Source: Candidatus Binatia bacterium (GTDB lineage: Bacteria > Desulfobacterota > Binatia > UBA1149 > JAJCZL01). From it: a stretch of DNA of 64,000 nt. Of the stretch, positions 1 through 7,648 are shown one piece after another. How positions within the stretch are numbered: the stretch's first letter is position 1; each line of letters opens with the position of its first letter. A program made the translations under genes and the position numbers. The notes beneath the pieces were generated by a model, which had not been told where the DNA came from, did not search any database, and saw only the letters and a program-made list of their open reading frames with translations. The stretch is from the NCBI GenBank assembly GCA_028278325.1, contig JANQEO010000151.1, forward strand, positions 62,001 through 126,000, given 5' to 3'.

Positions 1-71
1 CCGTAGACACCACAGAGGTTGGCGGCGATTACCCCGGTCGGGCCCCCACCCGCAATCGCGACGTCATACAT
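1..71 (-). CDS. FAD-dependent monooxygenase, N-terminal end (partial)
   Basis: Only the first 23 or so codons are in the window; the gene runs off the left edge. The peptide begins MYDVAIAGGGPTGVIAANLC, a dinucleotide-binding GxGxxG motif right at the N-terminus, as in FAD aromatic hydroxylases of the UbiH/MhpA type. A good ribosome site (AAAGGAG) lies 7 bases before the ATG. It is downstream of, and co-directional with, the FAH-family hydrolase and the TetR gene, which suggests a ring-hydroxylation step in an aromatic or steroid catabolic operon. Substrate cannot be told from this fragment. Confidence 0.7.
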   Translation of the reverse strand, partial: MYDVAIAGGGPTGVIAANLCGVY

Positions 72-84
72 CGTGGACTCCTTT

Positions 85-930
85 CTAACCTTCCTTGGCT
101 ATGCAGCGGTTGACCATCGTGCCGATGCCCTCGATGGTCGTCGTGACCGTGTCGCCGGGCTCGAGAAAGGTCCCGGCTTTCACGCCGACTCCCGACGGCG
201 TACCTGTAAAGATCAGGTCTCCCGGTTCGAGCGTGCATACCGCCGATATGTAGGCGACCAGTTCCGGAATGCTGAAGATCAAGTCGCTAGTGCGTGCATC
301 CTGCTTGCGCTCTTCGTTTACGTCGCAGGTTATGGCGAGATCACTGGGATCGGAGAGTTGATCGGGCGACACGACTGCAGGGCCGATGGGCCCGTAGGTG
401 TCGTAGGATTTTCCCAGATCAAAGTGCGGCGGACGGGTCGCGAACTGAAGTACACGCTCTGAAACATCCTGGCCACAGGTCAGACCGGCGATGTGATCCC
501 ACGCATCTTGCGCCGCGATATCACGCGCGCGGGTGCCCATCACCACGACGAGTTCGGCTTCCCAGTCGGTGCTGGGCCCGTAGATGACTACGTCGTCGGC
601 GGGGCCCGTCAGGCAACTGGGAAACTTGGTGAACACCAAGGGCGTACTCGGGATATCCATTCCCGACTCCTCGGCGTGGGCGCGATAGTTGAGGCCGATG
701 CCGAAGATCTTTTGCGGCCTGGGCACGCAGATGCCGAGCCTCGCACCGTCGAGAGGCGCATCCGGTTGGCTGCCGAGTTCGCCCGCGACCTCATGCAGCT
801 CCCTGAAGCCCGCGATCGCATGCATGGGATCCGATGTGAAGCGGCCGTTGCTGTGTTTCTCCAAGTCATAGATGCCGTCGTTTTGAATCAAGACGGCGCG
901 GTCATCGATGCTTGCAAGGCGAAAAGCCAT
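85..930 (-). CDS. Fumarylacetoacetate hydrolase (FAH) family protein
   Basis: 281 aa. The FAH fold usually hydrolyses or decarboxylates products of meta-cleavage pathways, such as acylpyruvates or 2-oxo-hept-3-ene-dioate. The core begins near residue 75 with IFGIGLNYRAHAEE; likely Mg/Mn ligands are E124 and E126 (WEAELVVVMG) and D155 (GQDVSER). A C-terminal GDLIFTGTPSGVG block is typical of the family. It lies between the TetR gene and the FAD monooxygenase start, 13 bases from the latter, so the three probably form one transcript. Substrate unknown; it could act as hydrolase, isomerase or decarboxylase. Confidence 0.9.
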   Translation of the reverse strand: MAFRLASIDDRAVLIQNDGIYDLEKHSNGRFTSDPMHAIAGFRELHEVAGELGSQPDAPLDGARLGICVPRPQKIFGIGLNYRAHAEESGMDIPSTPLVFTKFPSCLTGPADDVVIYGPSTDWEAELVVVMGTRARDIAAQDAWDHIAGLTCGQDVSERVLQFATRPPHFDLGKSYDTYGPIGPAVVSPDQLSDPSDLAITCDVNEERKQDARTSDLIFSIPELVAYISAVCTLEPGDLIFTGTPSGVGVKAGTFLEPGDTVTTTIEGIGTMVNRCIAKEG

Positions 931-957
931 GTCGTTTCTCCTTTCCTGTTTGCGTTG

Positions 958-1611
958 CTATGGGCCGGCCGCCAGGCGGCCGAGGGGGCGGTGCGCGATG
1001 TCGCGCGCTTCTTCCAAGTCGAGTCCGAAAAACCTGAGCAGATGTTCCACTGCATCATCGAGATCGTTGTCGCCTAGTTGCCCGTCCACTCGGGCGCCGA
1101 GTGCGGCGATGAAAGCACCGGCGAGAAGCAAGCGGATCACCCGCGGGTTGGCCACGTGGAAGCGTCCGACCTCGACCGCGTGCATGGTGTCGCGCATTCC
1201 GCTTTCTCCCATTCCTTCGTAGAGCCTCTCGTAAGGAAGTCCGGAGTGCAGCACGAACCAGCGGCACAGGGGGTCGGCGGAAATCTCGCGAAGACCGTGG
1301 CGCATACCGTTGGCCATCACTTCGGCCGCATCGGCTATGCTCTCCAGGGAGCTGTCGATGCGCCGGTTCAGCTCTTTAGTGCGCGCGCGGGCGATCAGCA
1401 TCAACACGTCGTTCTTGCTGTCGAAGTGATGGTAGAAACTGCGGCGAGCTATGTCGGCGGCTTCGGCGATGTCGTCCACGGTTACCGCGTCCACTCCGTG
1501 CTTGGACACCAGCCTCTCGGTGACCTCCAATATCCGCTCACGCACGCGGGCGCGTCGTTTGGCCACTCTTCCCTCGGGGGCTTGCCCCGTTTGTTCGTTA
1601 GTCAGGTTCAT
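958..1611 (-). CDS. TetR/AcrR family transcriptional regulator
   Basis: 217 aa. N-terminal HTH around residues 25-70 (VTERLVSKHGVDAVTVDDIA, then ADIARRSFYHHF), followed by a helical ligand domain. GGAGGA sits just before the ATG. It heads the operon with the FAH hydrolase and FAD monooxygenase and is divergent from a VOC dioxygenase gene 87 bases away. The intergenic space holds a perfect 23-bp palindrome plus a second copy of its core, so autoregulation and control of the divergent gene are likely. Inducer unknown, perhaps an aromatic substrate or its CoA ester. Confidence 0.92.
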   Translation of the reverse strand: MNLTNEQTGQAPEGRVAKRRARVRERILEVTERLVSKHGVDAVTVDDIAEAADIARRSFYHHFDSKNDVLMLIARARTKELNRRIDSSLESIADAAEVMANGMRHGLREISADPLCRWFVLHSGLPYERLYEGMGESGMRDTMHAVEVGRFHVANPRVIRLLLAGAFIAALGARVDGQLGDNDLDDAVEHLLRFFGLDLEEARDIAHRPLGRLAAGP

Positions 1612-1631
1612 GTCCTCCGCCTGCCGCCATC

Positions 1632-1660
1632 ATCTAACATAAAACTTGCACTAAGTGCAA
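1632..1660 (-). promoter_or_regulatory. Promoter of the TetR-FAH operon
   Basis: On the minus strand a -35 TTGCAC (1660-1655) and a -10 TTAGAT (1637-1632) are separated by 17 bases. The -35 lies inside the palindromic operator, as expected for autorepression. Confidence 0.5.
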
Positions 1661-1664
1661 GTTT
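1642..1664. promoter_or_regulatory. TetR operator O1 (perfect palindrome)
   Basis: Arms AAACTTGCACT (1642-1652) and its exact complement AGTGCAAGTTT (1654-1664) flank a central A at 1653. It sits between the divergent TetR and VOC genes. Confidence 0.8.
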
Positions 1665-1676
1665 GCGCTAAGTGCA
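1664..1676. promoter_or_regulatory. TetR operator O2 (second core copy)
   Basis: TGCGCTAAGTGCA repeats the O1 core TGCACTAAGTGCA with one change. Its centre (1670) is 17 bp from the O1 centre (1653), so two dimers could bind side by side. Confidence 0.6.
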
Positions 1677-1698
1677 TAGTTAGTTCAGGAGGTACGCC

Positions 1699-2238
1699 AT
1701 GAAGCTTCGCTGGTCCCATGCCGTCATCTACGTTCGCGATCTCGACGCGATGATCGATTTCTATAGCAATATTCTAGGGTTCCAGGTCAATGACCGGGGT
1801 CCTCTGGATCCCAACGCCCCCGGCCTCGAGGTGGCCTTCCTGTCCCAGGTCGATACCGACCACCATCAACTCGCCTTCGTGCCGGTCCGCGGAGAGGGGC
1901 CCTCGACAACCCTCGACCACATCGCCTTTCGGGTCGACTCCCTTGCCGACGTCAAAGCCATGGCCGACAAGCTCGAGGCGGACGGGCGTGCGACGGAGCT
2001 GATGCCGACGTCTCATGGGAATGCATGGTCGATCTATTTTCGCGACCCGGAAGAGAACCGCATCGAGATCTTCTGCGACTCTCCCTTTCATGTGCAGCAG
2101 CCGCAGATCCGCGGCTGGGACATGTCGATGACCGAGGAAGAGCTGCGGGCTCAGACCGAAACCGAGTTCGGCGGAGAGCCCGAGTTCAAACCGATGGAAG
2201 AGTTCCACGCCGACTTGCGGCGGCGCCAGGAGAGCTGA
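1699..2238 (+). CDS. VOC-fold protein, probable extradiol-type dioxygenase
   Basis: 179 aa. A single vicinal-oxygen-chelate module with metal ligands in the usual places: H7 (WSHAVIYV), H74 (LDHIAFRV) and E123 (NRIEIF). This fits glyoxalase or small type-I extradiol dioxygenases. AGGAGG precedes the ATG. Divergent from the TetR gene and sharing its operators, so it is probably induced together with the FAD monooxygenase and FAH hydrolase; hydroxylation, ring opening and hydrolysis would make a short meta-cleavage route (inference). A non-dioxygenase VOC role is possible. Confidence 0.85.
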   Translation: MKLRWSHAVIYVRDLDAMIDFYSNILGFQVNDRGPLDPNAPGLEVAFLSQVDTDHHQLAFVPVRGEGPSTTLDHIAFRVDSLADVKAMADKLEADGRATELMPTSHGNAWSIYFRDPEENRIEIFCDSPFHVQQPQIRGWDMSMTEEELRAQTETEFGGEPEFKPMEEFHADLRRRQES

Positions 2239-2240
2239 CC

Positions 2241-2921
2241 CTACTGGGACATTCCGTAGAGGACGGCGTTGAGTATCGACATGGCTAGGTTGAAACCCTC
2301 GGTCGTGTCGATGGTTCGAGGCAGGCGTTCGTCTTGGACCATCAATGACTTCTCGGCTTCGTCCCGCTCGGCGCCGAGTTCTTCGCCCATCCTTGCCCAG
2401 GCCGTGTCAAAGTCATCGCGAACGGAAAACACGACATCGCCGCCGAGCCCGCCGATGATGTCGCGCTTGCCCTCGAAGTCGGCCCTCAACGTCCCCACAT
2501 AATAGATGCCGCCGGAGTCCGGCACGTCGAAGGCCGCTTTGGGAACGACGAAGTATTCCCCTGACCACGGATCTCGGTAGCGGATCTTGTTGATCATGTA
2601 GGTCCCGGGAGCCAGCGACCAGGCGAACGTCCCCGTCTTGCTGACCGCTCCGGTGATGCGCGTTTTGTCCTGCATGCGCACGAGGTTGGGGTTCATCTGC
2701 CGTGAGAACATCCCGTCGCCGAACTCTTTGGCCTCGCCGGCCTCTATCCACTCGACGCGCCCGAAGACCAGCGCCTCGCTGGCTACAGCCGCTACGGTCT
2801 CGGGACCGGCCTCGATGTTCTTGGCTGTAGCTGAGCAGCCGGCGGTTAGCGTCAGCGCGAGGATACAGATGCTTCGAAGCAAGGGCGGTAGGAGGATGGT
2901 CAGCCGGCCGGCTGAGCCCAC
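2241..2921 (-). CDS. Putative lipoprotein of the diiron operon
   Basis: 226 aa from a GTG at 2921 that overlaps the end of the ferredoxin gene; the longer reading frame would lie inside ferredoxin. The N-terminus is a hydrophobic signal (LLRSICILALTLTAGC) with a lipobox LTAGC, so it should be lipid-anchored. The mature part is beta-rich, with segments such as FAWSLAPGTYMINKIRY that recall small Ig-like or carboxypeptidase-regulatory folds. I do not recognise the family. Last gene of a four-gene operon with the diiron protein, SCP2-like protein and ferredoxin. Confidence 0.7.
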   Translation of the reverse strand: MGSAGRLTILLPPLLRSICILALTLTAGCSATAKNIEAGPETVAAVASEALVFGRVEWIEAGEAKEFGDGMFSRQMNPNLVRMQDKTRITGAVSKTGTFAWSLAPGTYMINKIRYRDPWSGEYFVVPKAAFDVPDSGGIYYVGTLRADFEGKRDIIGGLGGDVVFSVRDDFDTAWARMGEELGAERDEAEKSLMVQDERLPRTIDTTEGFNLAMSILNAVLYGMSQ

Positions 2922-3181
2922 GATTGAAGCTCGTGGATGCGCTCGTAACCTGCGATGCCCTCGGGGATGTCTTCGGTGCGTGCGTCGTGGATGCAATCCA
3001 CCGGACATAGAGGGATGCAGAAACCGCAATCGATGCACTCGTCGATCACGATGGCGAAGCGGCCGAGGAAGTCATCCTTCACGGCATAGATCGCATCGAC
3101 CTTACCGGGGCATGCATGATCGCATGCCCCGCAGCCGATGCAGCTTTCGTCTATGTAGAAATGGCCTGACTTCTTGGCCAC
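2900..3181 (-). CDS. 2[4Fe-4S] ferredoxin
   Basis: 93 aa, GTG start with GGAGGG 7 bases upstream. Two cysteine clusters are visible: CIGCGACDHACP near residue 15 and CIDCGFCIPLCP near residue 48, each of the CxxCxxCxxxCP type, plus an extra Cys four residues after the second. This is a bacterial-type dicluster ferredoxin that carries electrons. It starts 3 bases after the SCP2-like gene and overlaps the lipoprotein gene, so it is in the operon of the diiron protein and is its obvious candidate electron donor. Confidence 0.92.
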   Translation of the reverse strand: MAKKSGHFYIDESCIGCGACDHACPGKVDAIYAVKDDFLGRFAIVIDECIDCGFCIPLCPVDCIHDARTEDIPEGIAGYERIHELQSWAQPAG

Positions 3182-3184
3182 GCT

Positions 3185-3691
3185 TTAGCCCTCCGCAAAA
3201 ACCGAGCGCATGCCTGCCGACGCGTTGACGAACTCCTGCAAGCTCTGGTTGTAGCGGAAGTACATGTCGCGGCAGAGGGCATCGTCAGCCTTCACGAGTA
3301 GCGGCGTGCCCGGGTGGCTCAGGTAATTGAGGGTGTGCTCGAGATCCGGGCGGCCGCCGCCGGCCGCTATGTTCTCGATCATCTCGCGCCAGGTGGCCAG
3401 CGTGGCTTCCAGTGCAAAATCCGCTGGAGCTGAACCTACCATGCTCGCATCGAAGACCTCAGTGGCCTCGAATTCCTCGAAGGTCACACGGCATCCCCAT
3501 TTCGACCCGCCGGGTCCGCCGTCAGTGACGGTGAACTCGACCGTGCAGTCCACATAGCCGAGCTGTTCCTGACGGGCCCGGTTGGCATTCATGAAATCGG
3601 CGAGATGCTGAAACCAGTCCACGCTCGGGAATTCGACGGTCGCCGCCACCGGCGCTGCTCCCTGCCGTTCCTGCGTCGCCGCGCCTTCCAT
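3185..3691 (-). CDS. SCP2-like (sterol carrier-type) lipid-binding protein
   Basis: 168 aa. The ATG at 3691 overlaps the stop of the diiron gene (TGATG), implying translational coupling; a longer frame would run inside that gene. The central part (VDCTVEFTVTDGGPGG, then EVFDASMVGSAPADFALEAT) followed by helices and TLNYLSHPGTPLLVKADD resembles the SCP2 fold, in which beta strands and helices form a hydrophobic tunnel. Family assignment is by eye and moderate. In this operon it could present a lipid or steroid-like substrate to the diiron protein (inference). Confidence 0.6.
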   Translation of the reverse strand: MEGAATQERQGAAPVAATVEFPSVDWFQHLADFMNANRARQEQLGYVDCTVEFTVTDGGPGGSKWGCRVTFEEFEATEVFDASMVGSAPADFALEATLATWREMIENIAAGGGRPDLEHTLNYLSHPGTPLLVKADDALCRDMYFRYNQSLQEFVNASAGMRSVFAEG

Positions 3692-4881
3692 CACGCGGCC
3701 GCCTGCCAAGGAGCGTGCTTGGGTATGCGGCAACGCTCGGCCCTGTCGAAGCCACCGCGCTCGCAACGCGCCAGGTATTCGTCGATGAAGCCCTCCCACA
3801 GGGTGGCCATTCCTTCCATCCCCTGGTCGATCTTGTCGAGGCCGCCGCCAAGCAGCACGGCAACCGGCTCGATCAGTGCAGCCTCGGTAAAGGCCGTCAG
3901 GATCACCTGCTCACCGACGTCGGCGAAGCGGTGCATCTCTTCCACCGCGGTTTCCCGGTCGGGATGGTTGTCGAGATAGTTCTTGAGCTCGAGCACGCCG
4001 TAGGAGACGTGGCGGGCTTCGTCTTGCAGGCAGCGCCTGAAGATCTCCTTGTCGACATAGGTCTTGGCGATCATCTCTCCCGAGCGGAACACCGACAGCA
4101 CCAGTCCTTCGCCGAGAAGGTTGAGCAGGAAGGTGCCCATGGTGTGGGTCGGAGCGTCGAGGATGGCCTTGAGAGCCCATTCGAAGCCGGGCGAGGCGTG
4201 CAAGAGTCCGCCTCCCGCGATGGCGCGCTTGCGGAAGACTTCTTGGTGGCGCGACTCATCGAACATCTGAGTCGTCAGAAAGCTCTTCACTTCCAGGAAG
4301 TCCTGGGGAATGCGATAGAGCCACTTGGCCGGGAAGTCTCCCGCCACGAACTCCACCTCGGTAAGGAAGGTGCAGAGCTGACAGGTAGCCTTCTCGAGAT
4401 CCTCGGGCAGCGCTTCGAGCTCGTCCCAGGGGATGTCGCGGGTGGCGTTCCACTGTCTCGCCTTGGCTTCTTCGTAGAGGGTCACTACGTTGTCGGCCCA
4501 CAACTCGTCGCGATCCACTACCGTGTAGTCGTCGACGACGGGCATCTGATCCTTATAAGGATCACGAACGGCTCCACGCGGGGCGAAGTTCATCCACGTG
4601 GCTTCCTTCGGCATGTCACCGTAAGCCTTCTCACGGTTGACGTCGGTGTAGGTCAGCCCGCGCGAGGAAGGTTTGGCGCGCTTGCCCCAATTGGCCTTGT
4701 CGGTGTCGAGCCAATGCAAAGAGTAGCTCCCCTTGTGCAGACGCTCGGCGTTTGCCGCGAGGATTTCGCTCCATTGCCGATAATGTTGGCCGAAGTGTTC
4801 CTCGTAGTAGGTCAGGCCTTCTTCAGTCAGTGGAAGATTCGTGGGAAGAGGCCGAAGCCCCTCGGGTAGTCCTTGCGCCAT
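3691..4881 (-). CDS. Ferritin-like diiron protein, probable oxygenase
   Basis: 396 aa. I take the ATG at 4881, which has AAAGGAAGGAG just upstream; the longer frame crosses the promoter and operators. The C-terminal two thirds is a four-helix diiron carboxylate core: E175/E177, E209xxH212 (DESRH), E258 and E288xxH291 (DEARH), the usual E..ExxH..E..ExxH pattern of ribonucleotide reductase R2-like and related oxygenases. The N-terminal 130 residues are not recognised. First gene of an operon with SCP2-like protein, ferredoxin and lipoprotein; divergent from a TetR gene. Likely a redox enzyme on a hydrophobic substrate; reaction unknown. Confidence 0.8.
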   Translation of the reverse strand: MAQGLPEGLRPLPTNLPLTEEGLTYYEEHFGQHYRQWSEILAANAERLHKGSYSLHWLDTDKANWGKRAKPSSRGLTYTDVNREKAYGDMPKEATWMNFAPRGAVRDPYKDQMPVVDDYTVVDRDELWADNVVTLYEEAKARQWNATRDIPWDELEALPEDLEKATCQLCTFLTEVEFVAGDFPAKWLYRIPQDFLEVKSFLTTQMFDESRHQEVFRKRAIAGGGLLHASPGFEWALKAILDAPTHTMGTFLLNLLGEGLVLSVFRSGEMIAKTYVDKEIFRRCLQDEARHVSYGVLELKNYLDNHPDRETAVEEMHRFADVGEQVILTAFTEAALIEPVAVLLGGGLDKIDQGMEGMATLWEGFIDEYLARCERGGFDRAERCRIPKHAPWQAAA

Positions 4882-4923
4882 CGTTCGATCTCCTTCCTTT
4901 AAAAGGGTTGGCTTGCTCCGCCC

Positions 4924-4947
4924 CTTAATGATAGTTTTATCATTAAG
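4924..4947. promoter_or_regulatory. TetR operator O1 (diiron operon)
   Basis: Perfect 10-bp inverted repeat: CTTAATGATA (4924-4933), spacer GTTT, TATCATTAAG (4938-4947). It lies at about +1 to +24 of the minus-strand promoter, where binding would block the diiron operon. Confidence 0.8.
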
Positions 4948-4954
4948 TCCAACT

Positions 4955-4983
4955 ACGATACTCAGGCGGTTTGCTCCTGTCAA
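4955..4983 (-). promoter_or_regulatory. Promoter of the diiron operon
   Basis: Minus-strand -35 TTGACA (4983-4978), 17-base spacer and -10 TATCGT (4960-4955). Transcription would begin near 4948, directly at operator O1. Confidence 0.6.
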
Positions 4984-4999
4984 TGGTTTTTCTGATAAT
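4971..4999 (+). promoter_or_regulatory. Promoter of the divergent TetR gene
   Basis: Plus-strand -35 TTGCTC (4971-4976), 17-base spacer and -10 GATAAT (4994-4999). It overlaps the opposite promoter, and its -10 lies inside operator O2. Confidence 0.55.
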
Positions 5000-5011
5000 T
5001 CTATCATTAAG
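4993..5011. promoter_or_regulatory. TetR operator O2
   Basis: Inverted repeat TGATA (4993-4997), ATTC, TATCA (5002-5006). Its right half TATCATTAAG (5002-5011) is identical to the right arm of O1; the left half is degenerate. Confidence 0.65.
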
Positions 5012-5040
5012 CCGAGGGTCGAATTTGGCACTGAAAATCA

Positions 5041-5655
5041 ATGACTTACAAGGCTGACACCGCGCCGCGCCGACGCCTTGCCCCCGAGGAGCGCAGGGCC
5101 CAGCTTCTCGACACCGCTTTGTCCGTGTTCGCGCGAAGAGGGATAGGGCGGGCGGGCCATGCCGAGATAGCCAAGGAAGCGGGGGTCTCGGTGTCGACGG
5201 TCTTCTTGTATTTCCCCACCCGTGAGGAGTTGGTCAGCGCCGTCTTCGACGAGGTCAATCGTTTTCTCCAAGACATGGCTGAAGGCCTGCACTCTCAGGA
5301 AAGGTCGGCGCCGGAGCTTCTCCACGAGCATGTCGTCGCCTTCGCGCGCTCGGTGGACTCGCATCCCGACTATGCGCGCGTTTGGCTGGACTGGAGTACG
5401 GCGATTCGCGAAGAGACCTGGCCGCGCTATCTGAAGTTCCAAGACAAGATCGTCGCTCTCATCGCCGCCACCATCGAACGAGGACAGCTAGATGGCACCA
5501 TCGCGAGCGGAGTCGACCCTCAGGCGGACGCGCGCTTGCTGGTGGCCTCGGCCCACATGATCGCGCAGATGAAATTCTCGCGCGTACCGGATGAAGAGAT
5601 AGACCGCTTCATCGACACTCTGGTGTCGGCGGCTCTCGGGCGTCAGGCCGACTGA
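5041..5655 (+). CDS. TetR/AcrR family regulator, likely repressor of the diiron operon
   Basis: 204 aa. HTH at about residues 12-58 (RAQLLDTALSVFARRGIGRA, then VSVSTVFLYFPTREELVSAV) and a helical sensor domain. The ATG at 5041 follows a promoter that overlaps the divergent diiron-operon promoter, and both carry copies of TATCATTAAG half-sites. By the general pattern for divergent TetR genes it should repress itself and the diiron-SCP2-ferredoxin-lipoprotein operon. No recognisable ribosome site precedes the start. Ligand unknown. Confidence 0.9.
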   Translation: MTYKADTAPRRRLAPEERRAQLLDTALSVFARRGIGRAGHAEIAKEAGVSVSTVFLYFPTREELVSAVFDEVNRFLQDMAEGLHSQERSAPELLHEHVVAFARSVDSHPDYARVWLDWSTAIREETWPRYLKFQDKIVALIAATIERGQLDGTIASGVDPQADARLLVASAHMIAQMKFSRVPDEEIDRFIDTLVSAALGRQAD

Positions 5656-5658
5656 GGG

Positions 5659-7032
5659 TCAGCTTCCGCAAGTTCCGGTGGGCGATTCCACCAGGCTGGG
5701 AGCAGGCGTTACGCTTCCGTTGATCACGGGATCGAAGCCGGTGACGTAGCGCAGTTCGTTGCTGTCGGAGGCTTCGACCTTGCCGTCGACGGTCATCGGC
5801 CCGCCCGAGGTGCGCAGTGACACCTGCCCGCCGCTGGACCCCGATTTCCGTACGCTGACCTTGCCTGTCTGCCCGACTGTCAGGCCGCAGTCACCTTGCA
5901 GGGTTACGGTGCCGTCGATCCTGTCGGCGATGCCGGTCGATGAAGCGTTGATCTTGTTGGCTACATTGAGGGTTCCCGCAGCCGTTACACTGATCGAGCC
6001 GGCCAGATCGCCTTTGGCGTCGATCTTGTCGAGGGTGGCGTTGCCGTCCACGGTTATGTCGACGTCACCGCCCTGGGCGATGAAGCCGCCGGTGCCGACG
6101 CGGATTCGCCCTTTGTCGGTCTGAGTCCAATCACCGCCTACTTGAGCTGACAGAGTTCCGCCCGGACATTCCGTGCCGCCGCCACGCGCGTCGATGGGTC
6201 CTTCCAGAAAGAGGTTACCACCGACCTGGAGATCTATGATCCCACCGTCGCACGCACTGCCCGGCGCGCCGGAGACGTTGCGCCCCTTGGCGCGGGTCTT
6301 GACCGTCATCGTCAGGTCGTTGGTGATGTCAAGCTCGAGGGTACCGCCGAGACCCGGTTTGCCGCGCACGTCTATCTTTCCGCCGATGGTCGCGTCGGTG
6401 CCCCGGAGAAATATGAACCCGGAGTCCACTTCGCCGCGGCCGCGGGCTTTTATCTTGGCGTCGACAGTCAGTGTGCCGGCAGCATCCAGATCGATCTGAC
6501 CGGCATTGAACTCACCCGTTCGTTCTCCGTCGGCTTTGATCGTGCCAAGCAGGGTCAGATCACCGTCGCTTTGCATGGAGAGGGCGCCCGCCTCGTCATC
6601 GGTTTCACCGCTCAGATCCACCCTAGCGTTGAAGAATGAGCTGCCGAAGGAGTAGGAGGACAGCTCGACGCCGCCCGGGAAGTCGAAGGTTGCGCCGGAG
6701 GCCGGCGTACCGACCGTGAAGTCTCCGTTGTCGGCCTGGAAGTCCAGGGACACGCCGGGTGCGGTGCTGCGAAAGCGTACACGGGGCTCGATGATGATGG
6801 TGCCCGCGGTAATGGCGGCTTCGCCCCCGTCACCGAAGGTCACCCTTACCCCGGTCTGGAAGCGCAGCTCCGTCGTGGAGCCGAAGTTGAGAACCTCGGA
6901 TGCGTCGGTGGAAAAGTCTTGAGTGATCACGCAGGGATTCCCCGTGCACAGGTCACCCGGAACCAAAGCTGCAGAAAGCGACGGAATGCCAAAGACCAAC
7001 AACGCCGATGCGACTACGCTGTGAAATTTCAT
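5659..7032 (-). CDS. Secreted beta-helix repeat protein
   Basis: 457 aa from the ATG at 7032. A signal peptide is clear (MKFHSVVASALLVFGIPSLS). The mature protein is a long series of short strands such as GDLTLLGTIKAD, GTLTVDAKIKARG, GNLFLEGPIDARG and GNATLDKIDAKGD, each about 25-40 residues, rich in G, D, T and V. This is the pattern of a right-handed parallel beta-helix as in filamentous-haemagglutinin-type surface proteins. No autotransporter barrel or sorting signal is seen at the C-terminus; it ends SPTGTCGS. Role unknown, probably cell surface or extracellular. Confidence 0.75.
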   Translation of the reverse strand: MKFHSVVASALLVFGIPSLSAALVPGDLCTGNPCVITQDFSTDASEVLNFGSTTELRFQTGVRVTFGDGGEAAITAGTIIIEPRVRFRSTAPGVSLDFQADNGDFTVGTPASGATFDFPGGVELSSYSFGSSFFNARVDLSGETDDEAGALSMQSDGDLTLLGTIKADGERTGEFNAGQIDLDAAGTLTVDAKIKARGRGEVDSGFIFLRGTDATIGGKIDVRGKPGLGGTLELDITNDLTMTVKTRAKGRNVSGAPGSACDGGIIDLQVGGNLFLEGPIDARGGGTECPGGTLSAQVGGDWTQTDKGRIRVGTGGFIAQGGDVDITVDGNATLDKIDAKGDLAGSISVTAAGTLNVANKINASSTGIADRIDGTVTLQGDCGLTVGQTGKVSVRKSGSSGGQVSLRTSGGPMTVDGKVEASDSNELRYVTGFDPVINGSVTPAPSLVESPTGTCGS

Positions 7033-7095
7033 AAACGATCCTCGATGCATGGAATGCTTACGGAAAGCCCAACGCTATTGCGCCGCGCTTGTCTC

Positions 7096-7101
7096 TGTCA
7101 A
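7096..7101 (-). promoter_or_regulatory. Possible -35 element upstream of the beta-helix gene
   Basis: TTGACA on the minus strand, 64 bases before the ATG. No good -10 hexamer follows at 16-18 bases, so this is a weak candidate within an otherwise featureless 150-base gap. Confidence 0.2.
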
Positions 7102-7182
7102 CCGGTTTCCCGCGCGATAGGTGACGATCATCCCACCGCCCCCAAACGGGTGAACCGTTGCCGCCTTCCGTTAGGGGAAGGT

Positions 7183-7557
7183 TCAGAGAAGGTCGAAGAT
7201 GACGTGTTCTTCCGTCAGGAAGACCCGCGACTCGGCCAGGTCGATGAAACGCGCCTCGTCCTCGAGGAGTTTCAGTGCGGCCTGCCGGCCTTCGTCCGAG
7301 TTCAGACCGTGGTTGAAGTCGTCGAGGGTGTCCCACCACACTTCGGTGACACCGTCATAGGCCGGCGCGCAGTTGCGCGACTGAGCGAGCAGCTCGTTGA
7401 GCTTGGGCTCGACGGTGTGACTTTGGATATACTTGCTCGCGCCCAGCTCGGCGGCCACGCTGCGTACAAGCGGTCCATGGTGGTCGAGCCAGTACTTCTG
7501 GAACTCTTCCACGGTCTTGTCGGCGGCCTTCCTGATACAGTAAACGAGCTTGATCAT
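7183..7557 (-). CDS. EthD domain-containing protein
   Basis: 124 aa, a dimeric alpha+beta barrel protein of the EthD type, recognised from MIKLVYCIRKAADKTVEEF, YWLDHHGPLV and the spaced SKYIQSHTV and GVTEVWWDTLDDF blocks. EthD proteins accompany ether- and other compound-degrading P450s or dehydratases, but their chemistry is often unknown. Downstream of the NAD-dependent epimerase gene on the same strand, and upstream of the beta-helix gene. Probably catabolic. Confidence 0.85.
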   Translation of the reverse strand: MIKLVYCIRKAADKTVEEFQKYWLDHHGPLVRSVAAELGASKYIQSHTVEPKLNELLAQSRNCAPAYDGVTEVWWDTLDDFNHGLNSDEGRQAALKLLEDEARFIDLAESRVFLTEEHVIFDLL

Positions 7558-7648
7558 GACGTGACTATCTTGGGACCGTTTCTAGCCTTGTCGCAAGCGC
7601 GACGGTCAGCCGGGGCCGGGTGCCATAACCACCCCAAGGCTCGACGTC

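Noticed and set aside
2922..3038. N-terminal extension of the lipoprotein
   Set aside because: It lies inside the ferredoxin gene on the same strand and has shadow-frame composition (H and R rich); the lipobox needs only the GTG at 2921.
4882..5031. 50-residue N-terminal extension of the diiron protein
   Set aside because: It would cover both promoters and operators; the ATG at 4881 has a strong ribosome site.
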